Shown here piece by piece: positions 1 through 7,339 of a DNA stretch of 19,487 nt; the first letter of the stretch is position 1; every line of letters begins with the position of its first letter. The notes beneath the pieces were generated by a model that was not told the DNA's origin, searched no databases, and saw only the letters and a list, made by a program, of their open reading frames with translations. This DNA comes from Candidatus Aerophobetes bacterium Ae_b3b (GTDB lineage Bacteria; Aerophobota; Aerophobia; Aerophobales; AE-B3A), in the NCBI GenBank assembly GCA_005223085.1, contig NJBP01000043.1, positions 1 through 19,487 on the forward strand, given 5' to 3'. A program made the position numbers and the translations under genes.

Positions 1-370
1 CCATCTGCCAGGTATGTACCTGCTAGATATACCAGAATAGAGGCTCTTCCCTTCATGGAGTATCGGGGAAAAAAGGAACTAGCCCCACCCTCCATCCAGA
101 TCCCTAGGGGCAAAAAGGTTTATTATCATCCGCTTTCTTTTCCCGGTTTAGAAAGAAAAGTCATAGAAGGAGCCCCCTTAGCTCCTTTAAAGCCGAGAAA
201 GAAAATCAGTCCCGTTGCTCTTGTTCTCCCTGAGCTTGTCTCACCATCTGCCAGGTATGTACCTGCTAGATATACCAGAATAGAGGCTCTTCCCTTCATG
301 GAGTATCGGGGAAAAAAGGAACTAGCCCCACCCTCCATCCAGATCCCTAGGGGCAAAAAGGTTTATTATC
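1..370. repeat. Perfect 127-bp direct repeat (1-127 and 244-370), period 243 bp, in frame
   Basis: Bases 1-127 are identical to 244-370; copies diverge at base 128 (a) versus 371 (c). The period of 243 bp equals 81 codons, so the duplication keeps the reading frame. The segment between the copies (128-243) occurs once. The left edge cannot be defined because the first copy starts at base 1 of the window. Confidence 0.97.
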
Positions 371-1680
371 CCAGTTTAAGGAAAGAGTCACCTCTTCCCT
401 ACCTTAATCTTTCTGTGTCTTTGGCTCCCCATGACAGCTTCTCATACCAACTAGATTATGGAAGACAAAAGGAAAGATTTACCGGCTATCTCAGTGCAGG
501 GAGCGTTTTCACTCCGCATTGGGTGGAATACGAGCCAGAAGAGCTTTATTTAGGAAAACACGAAGAAACTATCGCCTCGGAGCTCATCTGGGGTTCTCTG
601 ACAGATAGAACGCTGGTACTTAATTTAGAGAGAGAGGTGAAAAAGATCGATCTTCCCAATGAGCAGGAAAGAAATAAGAACGAAATTGAAATAGGAGCAA
701 ACCGCAGGCAAGAGTGGAAAACGAGCATTTTTACCATTGACGGCTGGGCCAACAGGTCAGTGGTAAAGGATCCAGAAGTTGACCAGGAAGATATAGCTCT
801 GGGAACCGGATTGAAGCTGCGACTAAAGAAGATCCCTTTAGATATTGGAGTTAGTGTGGATCATAGTTCCTTCAGCGAGAAAACTCAGACTTACCTTTGG
901 CTAGAGGATGATGCTATTACTTTTAAACGAATAAAGGAGCTAACTCTCAGTTTAGGAGGAGGAATGAAGGCAATAACAGGATCAGGCTCTCAATTTTTGC
1001 CCTCTCTTAAGCTAACTTACCAGATAAATCCTAGGTTTCAGCTAGGCGTAGGCGGAAAAGGGCATTTTTACCTTGCTCGATTTTCGGATTTATATTTTCT
1101 CCAGGATTATGTAGAAATAAATGAGGATCTTGATCCAGTGAAGATCTGGGACTATGAAATTAAGCTGGAGTATAAACTCTCCTCTCTGGCAAACCTTTCC
1201 CTGGTGGGATTTTACAAAGAGGGCGAAGATACTATCTGGAATTGGAACGCTATCAGTTCCCTGGCCAGACCGGAAATTCGTGAGATGAATGTTTCGGGGG
1301 GACGTCTAAATTTTTTACTTCACTTCGGTGAGACATTTGAACAGGGGGTCTCTTACACCTTTCAAAAGGCAAAAAATGCCCAAGATGAGACTATGGTAAT
1401 TCCCCACTACCCCCAGAATGAGGGAGATCTTTGGCTCATAGGGAGAAGAAACGGCTGGGCAGTTGAGCTAGGAGCAAAATACATAGGCAAAAGATACTAC
1501 GAGGAAACAAGCGAGGAGAAGCTTGATAGCGGCTGGATAGAAAGATTCAAAATCTCCAGAGAGATAGGCAAAGCCATAGAGTTGTTTGCTCAGTTGGAAT
1601 TAAATGATTATGACCTCTGGAAGAATTATCCCCTGGACAGGGAAAAAATCTCCCTCGGACTTAAAGCCAAACTTTATTGA
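1..1680 (+). CDS. Outer-membrane beta-barrel protein, TonB-receptor-like, 5' end outside the window
   Basis: The reading frame is open from base 1, so the first ATG in this frame (position 55) is internal and the true start and any signal peptide lie upstream. The first ~125 residues are rich in Pro, Arg and Lys and hold an 81-residue tandem repeat; the unit contains MEYRGKKELAPPSIQIPRG twice. From about residue 135 the protein shows alternating polar/hydrophobic strands rich in Tyr, Trp and Gly (for example YQLDYGRQKERFTGYLSAGS and FQLGVGGKGHFYLARFSDLY), and it ends in an amphipathic strand with a terminal aromatic residue (GLKAKLY), the usual signature recognised by the barrel-assembly machinery. 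The second half resembles TonB-dependent receptor barrels (LSLVGFYKEGEDTIW). No plug domain is visible because the 5' end is missing, so substrate and TonB dependence are unknown. It converges on the DUF3108 gene with a 29-bp gap. Confidence 0.7.
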   Translation, partial: PSARYVPARYTRIEALPFMEYRGKKELAPPSIQIPRGKKVYYHPLSFPGLERKVIEGAPLAPLKPRKKISPVALVLPELVSPSARYVPARYTRIEALPFMEYRGKKELAPPSIQIPRGKKVYYPSLRKESPLPYLNLSVSLAPHDSFSYQLDYGRQKERFTGYLSAGSVFTPHWVEYEPEELYLGKHEETIASELIWGSLTDRTLVLNLEREVKKIDLPNEQERNKNEIEIGANRRQEWKTSIFTIDGWANRSVVKDPEVDQEDIALGTGLKLRLKKIPLDIGVSVDHSSFSEKTQTYLWLEDDAITFKRIKELTLSLGGGMKAITGSGSQFLPSLKLTYQINPRFQLGVGGKGHFYLARFSDLYFLQDYVEINEDLDPVKIWDYEIKLEYKLSSLANLSLVGFYKEGEDTIWNWNAISSLARPEIREMNVSGGRLNFLLHFGETFEQGVSYTFQKAKNAQDETMVIPHYPQNEGDLWLIGRRNGWAVELGAKYIGKRYYEETSEEKLDSGWIERFKISREIGKAIELFAQLELNDYDLWKNYPLDREKISLGLKAKLY

Positions 1681-1709
1681 CCCGGCAAATAGCCTGCTAA
1701 TCAACTTCT

Positions 1710-2450
1710 TTAGTCAGCCGCTTCTACATTAGTTAGAGAAGCAGTTAAAGTTCCTATAGATGTGGGTGCTTGAAACTTCACCGGAAGGTGTCTCCCATCA
1801 TCAGAAATCCATAGTTTCACCTGCGTTTTATCCGAGGCCACTTCTTCCGAACATAAGAAAGCTGAATAATTTCCGCTGTAGGTTGTCACTTCTTCCTTCT
1901 TAAGTACTTTTATCTCCACCTTTCTTAGATTACGGCCTTCAATCAAAGAAAGTGAAAAAGATTTTCCCACCCGTAAATCCTGAGCTCTAAGCCAGTAGAT
2001 TAAGGAAACTGTATCCATAGCTGGAAGTGAAAACTCTCTCTTAAATTCTCCCTTCCAATCCTTAATCAAAGCTATTCCCTGAGTCTGATCTAGCTCAACT
2101 TCCCGATCTTTGATACGGCTTCCCTCCTCAGAGTGAATTGTTACCCGCAGTGGATAGAGGGTCTTTACATCCACAAAACTTTCTATTTGACGATCAAAAT
2201 GCCAAAACAGAGAAATAGGGTTAGTCGTCCTCACCCTTGAAAAAAGATAGTAGGTAAGAGAACCGTTTATCTTCACCGTATCTTTTATTTCCAGGGTTTG
2301 CTCTCCCGCGGGAAGACCAAATAATTTCACCCTATAGGTCAGTTTCTCTCCCGGTTCAAAGGGCTGAGTCTTTTCCCCTCTACCAGGAGTAACCAGAAGA
2401 AGAAAAAAATAAAAAATCAGACCAATTCTTGCTAGACTTCTCCCCTTCAT
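1710..2450 (-). CDS. Exported DUF3108 domain protein
   Basis: A protein of about 246 residues. After the signal peptide (MKGRSLARIGLIFYFFLLLV, positive n-region then hydrophobic core) it contains FEPGEKLTYRVKLFGLPAGE, the opening strand pattern of DUF3108 proteins, periplasmic beta-rich proteins of unknown role in diderm bacteria. The rest is beta-strand-rich (YYLFSRVRTTNPISLFWHFD, LYPLRVTIHSEEGSRIKDRE). I chose the ATG at 2450 over the longer frame opening at 2516: the longer frame would add 22 residues before the signal peptide, overlaps the -10 box at 2507-2512, and the 2450 start has AGGGACGAG just upstream. Monocistronic with its own promoter; convergent with the beta-barrel gene. The family has no firm biochemical function, so the role is left open. 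Confidence 0.75.
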   Translation of the reverse strand: MKGRSLARIGLIFYFFLLLVTPGRGEKTQPFEPGEKLTYRVKLFGLPAGEQTLEIKDTVKINGSLTYYLFSRVRTTNPISLFWHFDRQIESFVDVKTLYPLRVTIHSEEGSRIKDREVELDQTQGIALIKDWKGEFKREFSLPAMDTVSLIYWLRAQDLRVGKSFSLSLIEGRNLRKVEIKVLKKEEVTTYSGNYSAFLCSEEVASDKTQVKLWISDDGRHLPVKFQAPTSIGTLTASLTNVEAAD

Positions 2451-2506
2451 CTCGTCCCTTTGGTGGCAGATAAATCCTACCACGCAAGTATCCGTGAATA
2501 GTGATA

Positions 2507-2534
2507 AATATAGCATATGAAGTCAGGTTGTCAA
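2507..2534 (-). promoter_or_regulatory. Sigma-70-type promoter of the DUF3108 gene
   Basis: On the minus strand TTGACA (2534-2529), a 16-bp spacer and TATATT (2512-2507). Predicted start near 2500 gives a ~50-nt leader to the ATG at 2450. Confidence 0.75.
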
Positions 2535-2595
2535 GATCTTATTCCGAGTTAAAGCTCAAAGAGGATCTTTGGGGAAACAAGAATTCATTACTAAA

Positions 2596-2623
2596 TTGAC
2601 ATACTTTTACAGTCTATTATGAT
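2596..2623 (+). promoter_or_regulatory. Sigma-70-type promoter of the COG4091-ADH unit
   Basis: TTGACA at 2596-2601, 16-bp spacer, TATGAT at 2618-2623; the ATG at 2683 follows with GGGGAGAGG as ribosome binding site at 2671-2679. A short inverted repeat AGCC/GGCT lies just after the -10 (about 2624-2636) and could be an operator, but it is weak. Confidence 0.75.
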
Positions 2624-2682
2624 AGCCTATCAGGCTGCCAGACTGAAAGCAAAGAAAGTCAAAAATAAAAGGGGAGAGGTCA

Positions 2683-3990
2683 ATGCTGAATTTACCTGAG
2701 AAATTAGCTAAATTAGAGAAAAAAGATGAGATCATCAAGGTGGGAATTGTTGGAGTAGGGCAGATGGGAGCAGGAGTAGCAACTGTCATCTCTCGGATGA
2801 AGGGAATGGATGTTTTAGCTCTTGCCGATATTATTAAGGAAAAGGCTATAAACGTTTTTGAAGAGATAGGGGTTTTGCGGAAAAATATTTTTTGCTCATC
2901 AGATGATCCGGATGAGTGTAGCAGAGCACTGGAGAAAGGGATGCGGGTAGCAACCAATAAAGCTCAGGTTATTCCTCTCCTTCCTTCTCTAAATGCTATA
3001 GTTGAGGCTACTGGCATACCCCGGGTGGGTGCAGAAGTTGCTTTTAAGGCCATAAAGAACAAAAAAAACATCATAATGATGAATATAGAAACCGATGTTA
3101 CAGTTGGTTGCATTCTTGCCGAACTCGCTAAAAATGCAGGTGTAGTCTATTCGGTAGGAGCAGGAGATGAACCAGGTGCCATCAAAGAACTTTATGATTT
3201 TGCTAAATCCCTAGGGTTTAAAATAGTAGCAGCAGGAAAAGGTAAAAACAACCCTCTTGATAAAGAAGCAACACCGGAGAACCTGAAAGACATCGCCTTA
3301 AAAAAAGGGGTGAACCCTAAGATGCTGACCGAATTTGTTGATGGTAGTAAAACTATGATCGAGATGACCGCTGTTGCCAATGCTACAGGTCTTGTTCCTG
3401 ATGTAAGGGGGATGCATGGCCCAAGATGTGAGTTAAGTGAACTTACCTCTATTTTTTCCTTAAAAGAAAAAGGAGGAATTCTCAATCAGGAGGAGGTGGT
3501 TGATTATGCTCTTGGCAGGATAGCACCTGGAGTTTTTGTAGTTGTAACTATGGAGAACAAACGTTTGAGAAAAGATCTTGAATACCTTAGGATGGGCAAG
3601 GGTCCTAACTACCTTCTCTATCGCCCCTATCATCTTGCCAGTATAGAGGTTCCTCTTTCTGTAGCAAGAGCGGTTATTTACCAAGAACCAACTTTAGTAT
3701 CTTCAGGAAAACCTGTTGCAGAGGCAATTACTGTTGCCAAGAGGGATTTAAGAGTAGGAGAGAGGATAGATGGTATTGGAAAATTTGATATCTATGGTTC
3801 CATTGAAAAGGCATCTGTTGCCCACAAAGAAAATCTTTTACCCTTGGGTCTGGCAGAGGGAGCAGTGCTAAAAACCAATGTAAAAAAAGGTGGTTACATT
3901 ACTTGGCACCAGATAGAGCTTGAAAAAAGAAGTGTCTTGTTGAGCTTAAGGAGACTGCAAGATAAGCTCTTTTCCCCGAAGGAGAATTAA
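2683..3990 (+). CDS. COG4091-type NAD(P)-dependent oxidoreductase with C-terminal SAF domain (DRL-like)
   Basis: 435 residues. An N-terminal Rossmann fold carries VGIVGVGQMGAG (glycine motif GVGQMG at residues 24-29), followed by NAIVEATGIPRVG near residue 105 and a middle catalytic region with ATGLVPDVRGMHGPR. The C-terminal ~100 residues (VAEAITVAKRDLRVGERIDG onward) look like a SAF domain. This order matches COG4091, annotated as predicted homoserine dehydrogenase-like. From established knowledge, the Brucella DXP-reductoisomerase-like enzyme DRL belongs to this kind of protein, so a reductase or isomeroreductase acting on a sugar or polyol phosphate is possible. It is not a biosynthetic homoserine dehydrogenase by architecture or context. 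It is followed after 25 bp by a zinc alcohol dehydrogenase and lies in a sugar-kinase/aldolase neighbourhood. Substrate is unknown; NAD(P) use is confident. Confidence 0.8.
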   Translation: MLNLPEKLAKLEKKDEIIKVGIVGVGQMGAGVATVISRMKGMDVLALADIIKEKAINVFEEIGVLRKNIFCSSDDPDECSRALEKGMRVATNKAQVIPLLPSLNAIVEATGIPRVGAEVAFKAIKNKKNIIMMNIETDVTVGCILAELAKNAGVVYSVGAGDEPGAIKELYDFAKSLGFKIVAAGKGKNNPLDKEATPENLKDIALKKGVNPKMLTEFVDGSKTMIEMTAVANATGLVPDVRGMHGPRCELSELTSIFSLKEKGGILNQEEVVDYALGRIAPGVFVVVTMENKRLRKDLEYLRMGKGPNYLLYRPYHLASIEVPLSVARAVIYQEPTLVSSGKPVAEAITVAKRDLRVGERIDGIGKFDIYGSIEKASVAHKENLLPLGLAEGAVLKTNVKKGGYITWHQIELEKRSVLLSLRRLQDKLFSPKEN

Positions 3991-4015
3991 AATAATCAAG
4001 TAGGGGGAGAGTTAT

Positions 4016-5149
4016 ATGAGGGGATATGTTCTCGTAAAAGGAGAACTGAAGCTTGACAGAACTATAGAATTGGCTATGGTAAAAGACGCACTCATAAAGG
4101 AGCCGTCAATGAAAGCTGCCATTTTAAAGGCAATTGAGGATTTAGAAATTAAGAAAGTCCCCACTCCCCATCCTTCACCAGAGGAAATACTTATCAGGGT
4201 TAGAGCCTGCAGCATATGTGGAACCGATATAAAGGTTTACCATCATGGACACAAGCATATGAGATTTCCTAGGGTTACCGGGCACGAACTCGCAGGAGAA
4301 ATTGTGGAATTAGGCCGTAAAGTTAATGGCTACAAAATCGGAGAAAGGGTAGCCGTAGCTCCGGCTATTCCCTGTGGCAGATGTTTTTACTGTAGAAGAG
4401 GTATGCAGAGTATGTGCCTCAATCTTTCTGCCATAGGCTATCACTATGATGGAGGTTTTGCCGAATTTATGCTGATTCCCGAGGATGCTGTCCATAATGG
4501 ATGTGTGAATCCCATTCCATCAAACCTTTCCCTTGAAGAAGCAGCCCTAGCCGAACCTTTAGCCTGTGCTATAAATGGGCAGGAGCTCTCCAGGATCAGC
4601 CTGGGTGACACAGTAGTGGTGGTAGGAGGAGGTCCCCTGGGATGCATTCATGTGCAATTGGCCAGGGCAAAAGGAGCAGGCAAAATTATCCTTATAGAAC
4701 TTTCCCCGCAAAGAATTGAGTTCATTAAAAAGTTCACTCAACCCGATGTGATAATCAACCCTTCTCTGGAGGATAGCATAAAAGGGGTGTTAGAAGAAAC
4801 TGAGGGAAGAGGTGCTGATAAAATAATTGTTGCCTGTCCCAGTGGGAGAGCACAGGAAGATTCACTGCAAATGGTGTCTCCCCGTGGTATAGTCAACTTC
4901 TTTGGAGGGCTACCACTGGATGAGCCCTTTATAAAGTTTAATTCCAATCTTGTCCATTACCGGGAATTTTATGTAGTAGGAACCCACGGCTCGGCTCCTT
5001 ACCATAACCAGCTCGCTCTATCCCTGCTTTCTCAGGGGAAAGTAAAGCTCAAAGAACTTATCAGTCATCGCTTACCTCTGGAAAAACTGGAAGAAGGCCT
5101 CCATCTTGCCGAAACTCAGAAAGGAATGAAGATACTTATCACATCTTAA
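4016..5149 (+). CDS. Zinc-dependent medium-chain alcohol/polyol dehydrogenase
   Basis: 377 residues from the ATG at 4016. Catalytic zinc residues Cys68 (SICGTD), His90 and Glu91 (TGHE) are present; the structural zinc lobe has four cysteines, 120, 123, 126 and 134 (CGRCFYCRRGMQSMC). The NAD-binding fold has VVVVGGGPLGCIHVQLARAKGAG around residues 200-222. This is the sorbitol/threonine dehydrogenase branch, oxidising a secondary alcohol of a polyol or sugar. Two starts are plausible. ATG 4016 is preceded by GGGGGAGAG and sits 25 bp after the upstream gene. ATG 4109 is preceded by AAAGGAG with a 6-nt gap and gives the usual family N-terminus MKAAILKAIEDLEIKKV. The 31-residue extension is unusual for the family. 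Co-transcribed with the COG4091 gene; its 3' end overlaps the convergent aldolase gene by 11 bp. Confidence 0.88.
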   Translation: MRGYVLVKGELKLDRTIELAMVKDALIKEPSMKAAILKAIEDLEIKKVPTPHPSPEEILIRVRACSICGTDIKVYHHGHKHMRFPRVTGHELAGEIVELGRKVNGYKIGERVAVAPAIPCGRCFYCRRGMQSMCLNLSAIGYHYDGGFAEFMLIPEDAVHNGCVNPIPSNLSLEEAALAEPLACAINGQELSRISLGDTVVVVGGGPLGCIHVQLARAKGAGKIILIELSPQRIEFIKKFTQPDVIINPSLEDSIKGVLEETEGRGADKIIVACPSGRAQEDSLQMVSPRGIVNFFGGLPLDEPFIKFNSNLVHYREFYVVGTHGSAPYHNQLALSLLSQGKVKLKELISHRLPLEKLEEGLHLAETQKGMKILITS

Positions 5150-6035
5150 CCTTCCCCGCAGAACCATAAGCTTCTAATTTTGTCTTTATCGTTTCTTTAA
5201 TAGATGAACAGGCCTTTTTCAAAATATCCCTCTCACTAGTTGAATCTATTAACTCCTGAGGATTAATTCTGTCAAGGTCTTTCTGAGTCAAATTTTTACG
5301 CAGCTCTTCTAAAAAGACTTTCTTTAAAATAGTCCCCACGTTAAATTTATGCACTCCTTTATTGATAACCTTCTTGATCAGTTTGTCGGGAAAGCCTGTT
5401 CCTCCATGCATTACTAAAGGTACGTTCACTAATTTATCAATTTTTTCCAGCCGATGCCAATCTACAGAAAATTCCTTATGGATCAACATATGAACATTTC
5501 CCACAGAAATAGCTAAAGCATTTACCCCGGTTTGGTGGACGAAACAGGTAGCAGCCTCAGGATCGGTCAAAAAATCTCTATTTATCCTTTCCTTCTGGGA
5601 AGGGATCCTACCTACTTGTCCCTCTACATCTATCCCTAGCTTAGTTGCCTGCTTCACAATTTCCTTGGCAGATTCGATATTATCTTCTAAAGCAAGACCA
5701 CTTCCATCAAACATCACGCAATTAAAGCCTAGTCTCATTGCCCTTTTAATTAATTCTGGATCGGAAACTTCATTTAAAATAAAGGCAGTGGGAACTGTTG
5801 AATTTTTAACCAGCTCTTTACCTATGGCGGCGAAGCCGGTAAGTTTTACCTCATCCCAACCTGAATCCTGAACAAAAGTTCTCCCCCCAAATCCTATTAT
5901 TACGGGAGACCAAGCCTCCTCGGCTGCCCTCAGAGATGCCTCAAGAGAGCCATAATCCCAGCTCTCAAAGTAACCCACGGCGTAGCCTCTCTTCTCTGCC
6001 TCCTTCAAAATTTGGCTCATTGGCATGAGTGGCAA
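5139..6035 (-). CDS. Class II (ketose-bisphosphate) aldolase-like protein with altered metal-site residues
   Basis: 298 residues, normal length for GatY/FbaA-type class II aldolases. The TIM-barrel pattern is clear: MPLMPMSQILKEAEKRGYAV at the start, GFNCVMFDGSGLALEDNI in the middle, TGVNALAISVGNVH and VPLVMHGGTGFPD near the end. His182 and His210 match two of the zinc histidines. The third metal site is changed: where the family has HLDH, this protein has ILNEV, so the catalytic Asp and first zinc His become Asn88 and Glu89, and the family's VEAELG reads VEGQVG (Gln140). Start is TTG at 6035: it has AAGGAG six bases upstream and yields the family's typical MPL..M beginning, whereas the ATG at 6026 would lie 15 nt from that site. 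The start is 13 bp after the kinase stop, so the two are one unit. Aldol cleavage is expected from the family but not assured. Confidence 0.8.
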   Translation of the reverse strand: MPLMPMSQILKEAEKRGYAVGYFESWDYGSLEASLRAAEEAWSPVIIGFGGRTFVQDSGWDEVKLTGFAAIGKELVKNSTVPTAFILNEVSDPELIKRAMRLGFNCVMFDGSGLALEDNIESAKEIVKQATKLGIDVEGQVGRIPSQKERINRDFLTDPEAATCFVHQTGVNALAISVGNVHMLIHKEFSVDWHRLEKIDKLVNVPLVMHGGTGFPDKLIKKVINKGVHKFNVGTILKKVFLEELRKNLTQKDLDRINPQELIDSTSERDILKKACSSIKETIKTKLEAYGSAGKVKM

Positions 6036-6048
6036 ATTATTCTCCTTT

Positions 6049-7026
6049 TCAAAGAGAACATCGTTTTACTTCCAATTCAATCTCATTATTTTTTATAAAC
6101 TGCTCTGCCTCAGATCTAGTGAACACCCCAGTTGTAGTTCCCACCTCCCTCACGGCAGATGCCCCCATAGCGCTGGCCAGCTTCAACGTCTCCTCAAGTT
6201 CCCAGCCATTTATAACACCGAAGATAAAACCAGCGGAAAAGGCATCTCCTCCTCCAGAGGGATCTACCACTTCAACTTCATACGTAGAGGCTCGAGCCAT
6301 CTTATCTTTGGTTCTCACAAACGAACCTTCTTTTCCCATGGTGATAACTACTGTCATCTCGTAGTTATGCCTGAGCATCTCTTCAGCTTGTTCTCGGGGC
6401 CCAACCCGACCGGTGATTAACCTGGCTTCGTCGGAATTGGGAAGAAAAAAGTCGGTGAACTTAAGTGCCCTTTTGCACTTGTTTATCCACCTAACCTCTG
6501 TATGAGGAATCACCACATCTAGTACAGTAATTAAACCATGTAGTTTAGCAAATTTCAAAAGTTTAGTTAAAGAATCTTCCTCCAGTTCAGGAAGAACCCC
6601 ATATCCGCCTACATAGAGAACCTTTCCTTGACTAAGATAGTTAAAATCGATATCGTCGATATTAAAATTAGCATTGGCGCCTAGAGTATGGATAAATCTT
6701 CTATCTTCTGAATGAGTAAGGATAATCATGGTCTTAGAGGTTCCGAGTTTATGAGACACAGCAATTTTTGAGATATCCACTCCTTCTTTCCTTAGGTCCT
6801 CCTTAAGAAAATCGCCGAAATGGTCATGGCCCACTTTTCCCAGTACCCCAGTCCTTGATCCCAGTCTGGCTAAGCTCACAGCCGCGTTGTGAGCATGTCC
6901 ACCCCCGGAGAGGGAAATCTCATCGGTAGATATTAGCTCGCCAGGCTCAGGTACCTTATCAATAGGGCTGCAAAGAATATCCACTACCAGGATACCCAGA
7001 CACACCACCTCTATCTTCTCACTCAT
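6049..7026 (-). CDS. PfkB-family carbohydrate kinase
   Basis: 325 residues, usual size for the ribokinase/PfkB family of ATP-dependent sugar kinases. The N-terminal substrate lobe has GGGHAHNAAVSLARLGSRTG (residues 41-60; family pattern GG-x-x-N-x-A), followed by GKVGHDHFGDFL. The C-terminal PfkB signature is VVDPSGGGDAFSAGFIFG (residues 253-270), where Asp261 is the catalytic base; GGGD replaces the more common GAGD. ATG at 7026 has GGAGGA nine bases upstream. It precedes the aldolase in the same operon, which suggests the product (a sugar phosphate or bisphosphate) is the aldolase substrate. Fructokinase, 1-phosphofructokinase, tagatose-6-phosphate kinase or a deoxy-sugar-acid kinase cannot be told apart by reading. 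Confidence 0.87.
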   Translation of the reverse strand: MSEKIEVVCLGILVVDILCSPIDKVPEPGELISTDEISLSGGGHAHNAAVSLARLGSRTGVLGKVGHDHFGDFLKEDLRKEGVDISKIAVSHKLGTSKTMIILTHSEDRRFIHTLGANANFNIDDIDFNYLSQGKVLYVGGYGVLPELEEDSLTKLLKFAKLHGLITVLDVVIPHTEVRWINKCKRALKFTDFFLPNSDEARLITGRVGPREQAEEMLRHNYEMTVVITMGKEGSFVRTKDKMARASTYEVEVVDPSGGGDAFSAGFIFGVINGWELEETLKLASAMGASAVREVGTTTGVFTRSEAEQFIKNNEIELEVKRCSL

Positions 7027-7156
7027 TTTTTAATCTTCCTCCAGAGTCCATTTTTCTACCTTTCCTGATCTGTGCTAACTTTCCTGCTGATTTTGACAAT
7101 CTTTCCCAAGGCCTTAGTATATTTTTTTCGCAATCTGGTAGCTCTGTCTACCCTTT

Positions 7157-7185
7157 TTTATATCACAGGCCTGCAGTACTGTCAA
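7157..7185 (-). promoter_or_regulatory. Sigma-70-type promoter of the kinase-aldolase unit
   Basis: On the minus strand TTGACA (7185-7180), 17-bp spacer, TATAAA (7162-7157). The spacer holds two adjacent 8-bp palindromes, CAGGCCTG (7166-7173) and CAGTACTG (7174-7181), placed where a repressor could block the polymerase. Confidence 0.75.
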
Positions 7186-7214
7186 AGAATCCAAAACACC
7201 AAAATCCCCATTTG

Positions 7215-7272
7215 AGGTAGCCGCAACCTTTAGGTTGCGCTATTTTACGCAGGCTAAAGCCTGCGGCTACCT
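7215..7272. repeat. Nested palindromic element (REP/MITE-like, two hairpins inside an outer inverted repeat)
   Basis: The outer inverted repeat AGGTAGCCGCA (7215-7225) / TGCGGCTACCT (7262-7272) is 11 bp and perfect. Inside are two hairpins, CGCAACC-TTTA-GGTTGCG (7222-7239) and CGCAGGC-TAAA-GCCTGCG (7248-7265), separated by CTATTTTA. The two halves are near reverse complements of each other. No second copy was found in this window. It resembles dispersed repetitive extragenic palindromes; it could also act as a bidirectional terminator or insulator between the divergent promoters. Confidence 0.85.
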
Positions 7273-7311
7273 ACCAATTTTTTCGTGCAAAAGTTAGCTA
7301 TCCTCAAATGT

Positions 7312-7339
7312 TTGCTATGGCAGTTGATTTTGATATAAT
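7312..7339 (+). promoter_or_regulatory. Promoter of the FGGY kinase gene
   Basis: TATAAT at 7334-7339 is a perfect -10; TTGCTA at 7312-7317 with a 16-bp spacer is a weaker -35. The ATG at 7370 follows with only a weak ribosome binding site (AGGG). Confidence 0.6.

Noticed and set aside
2683-3990. Biosynthetic homoserine dehydrogenase
   Set aside because: The SAF domain and lack of amino-acid biosynthesis neighbours fit COG4091 instead.
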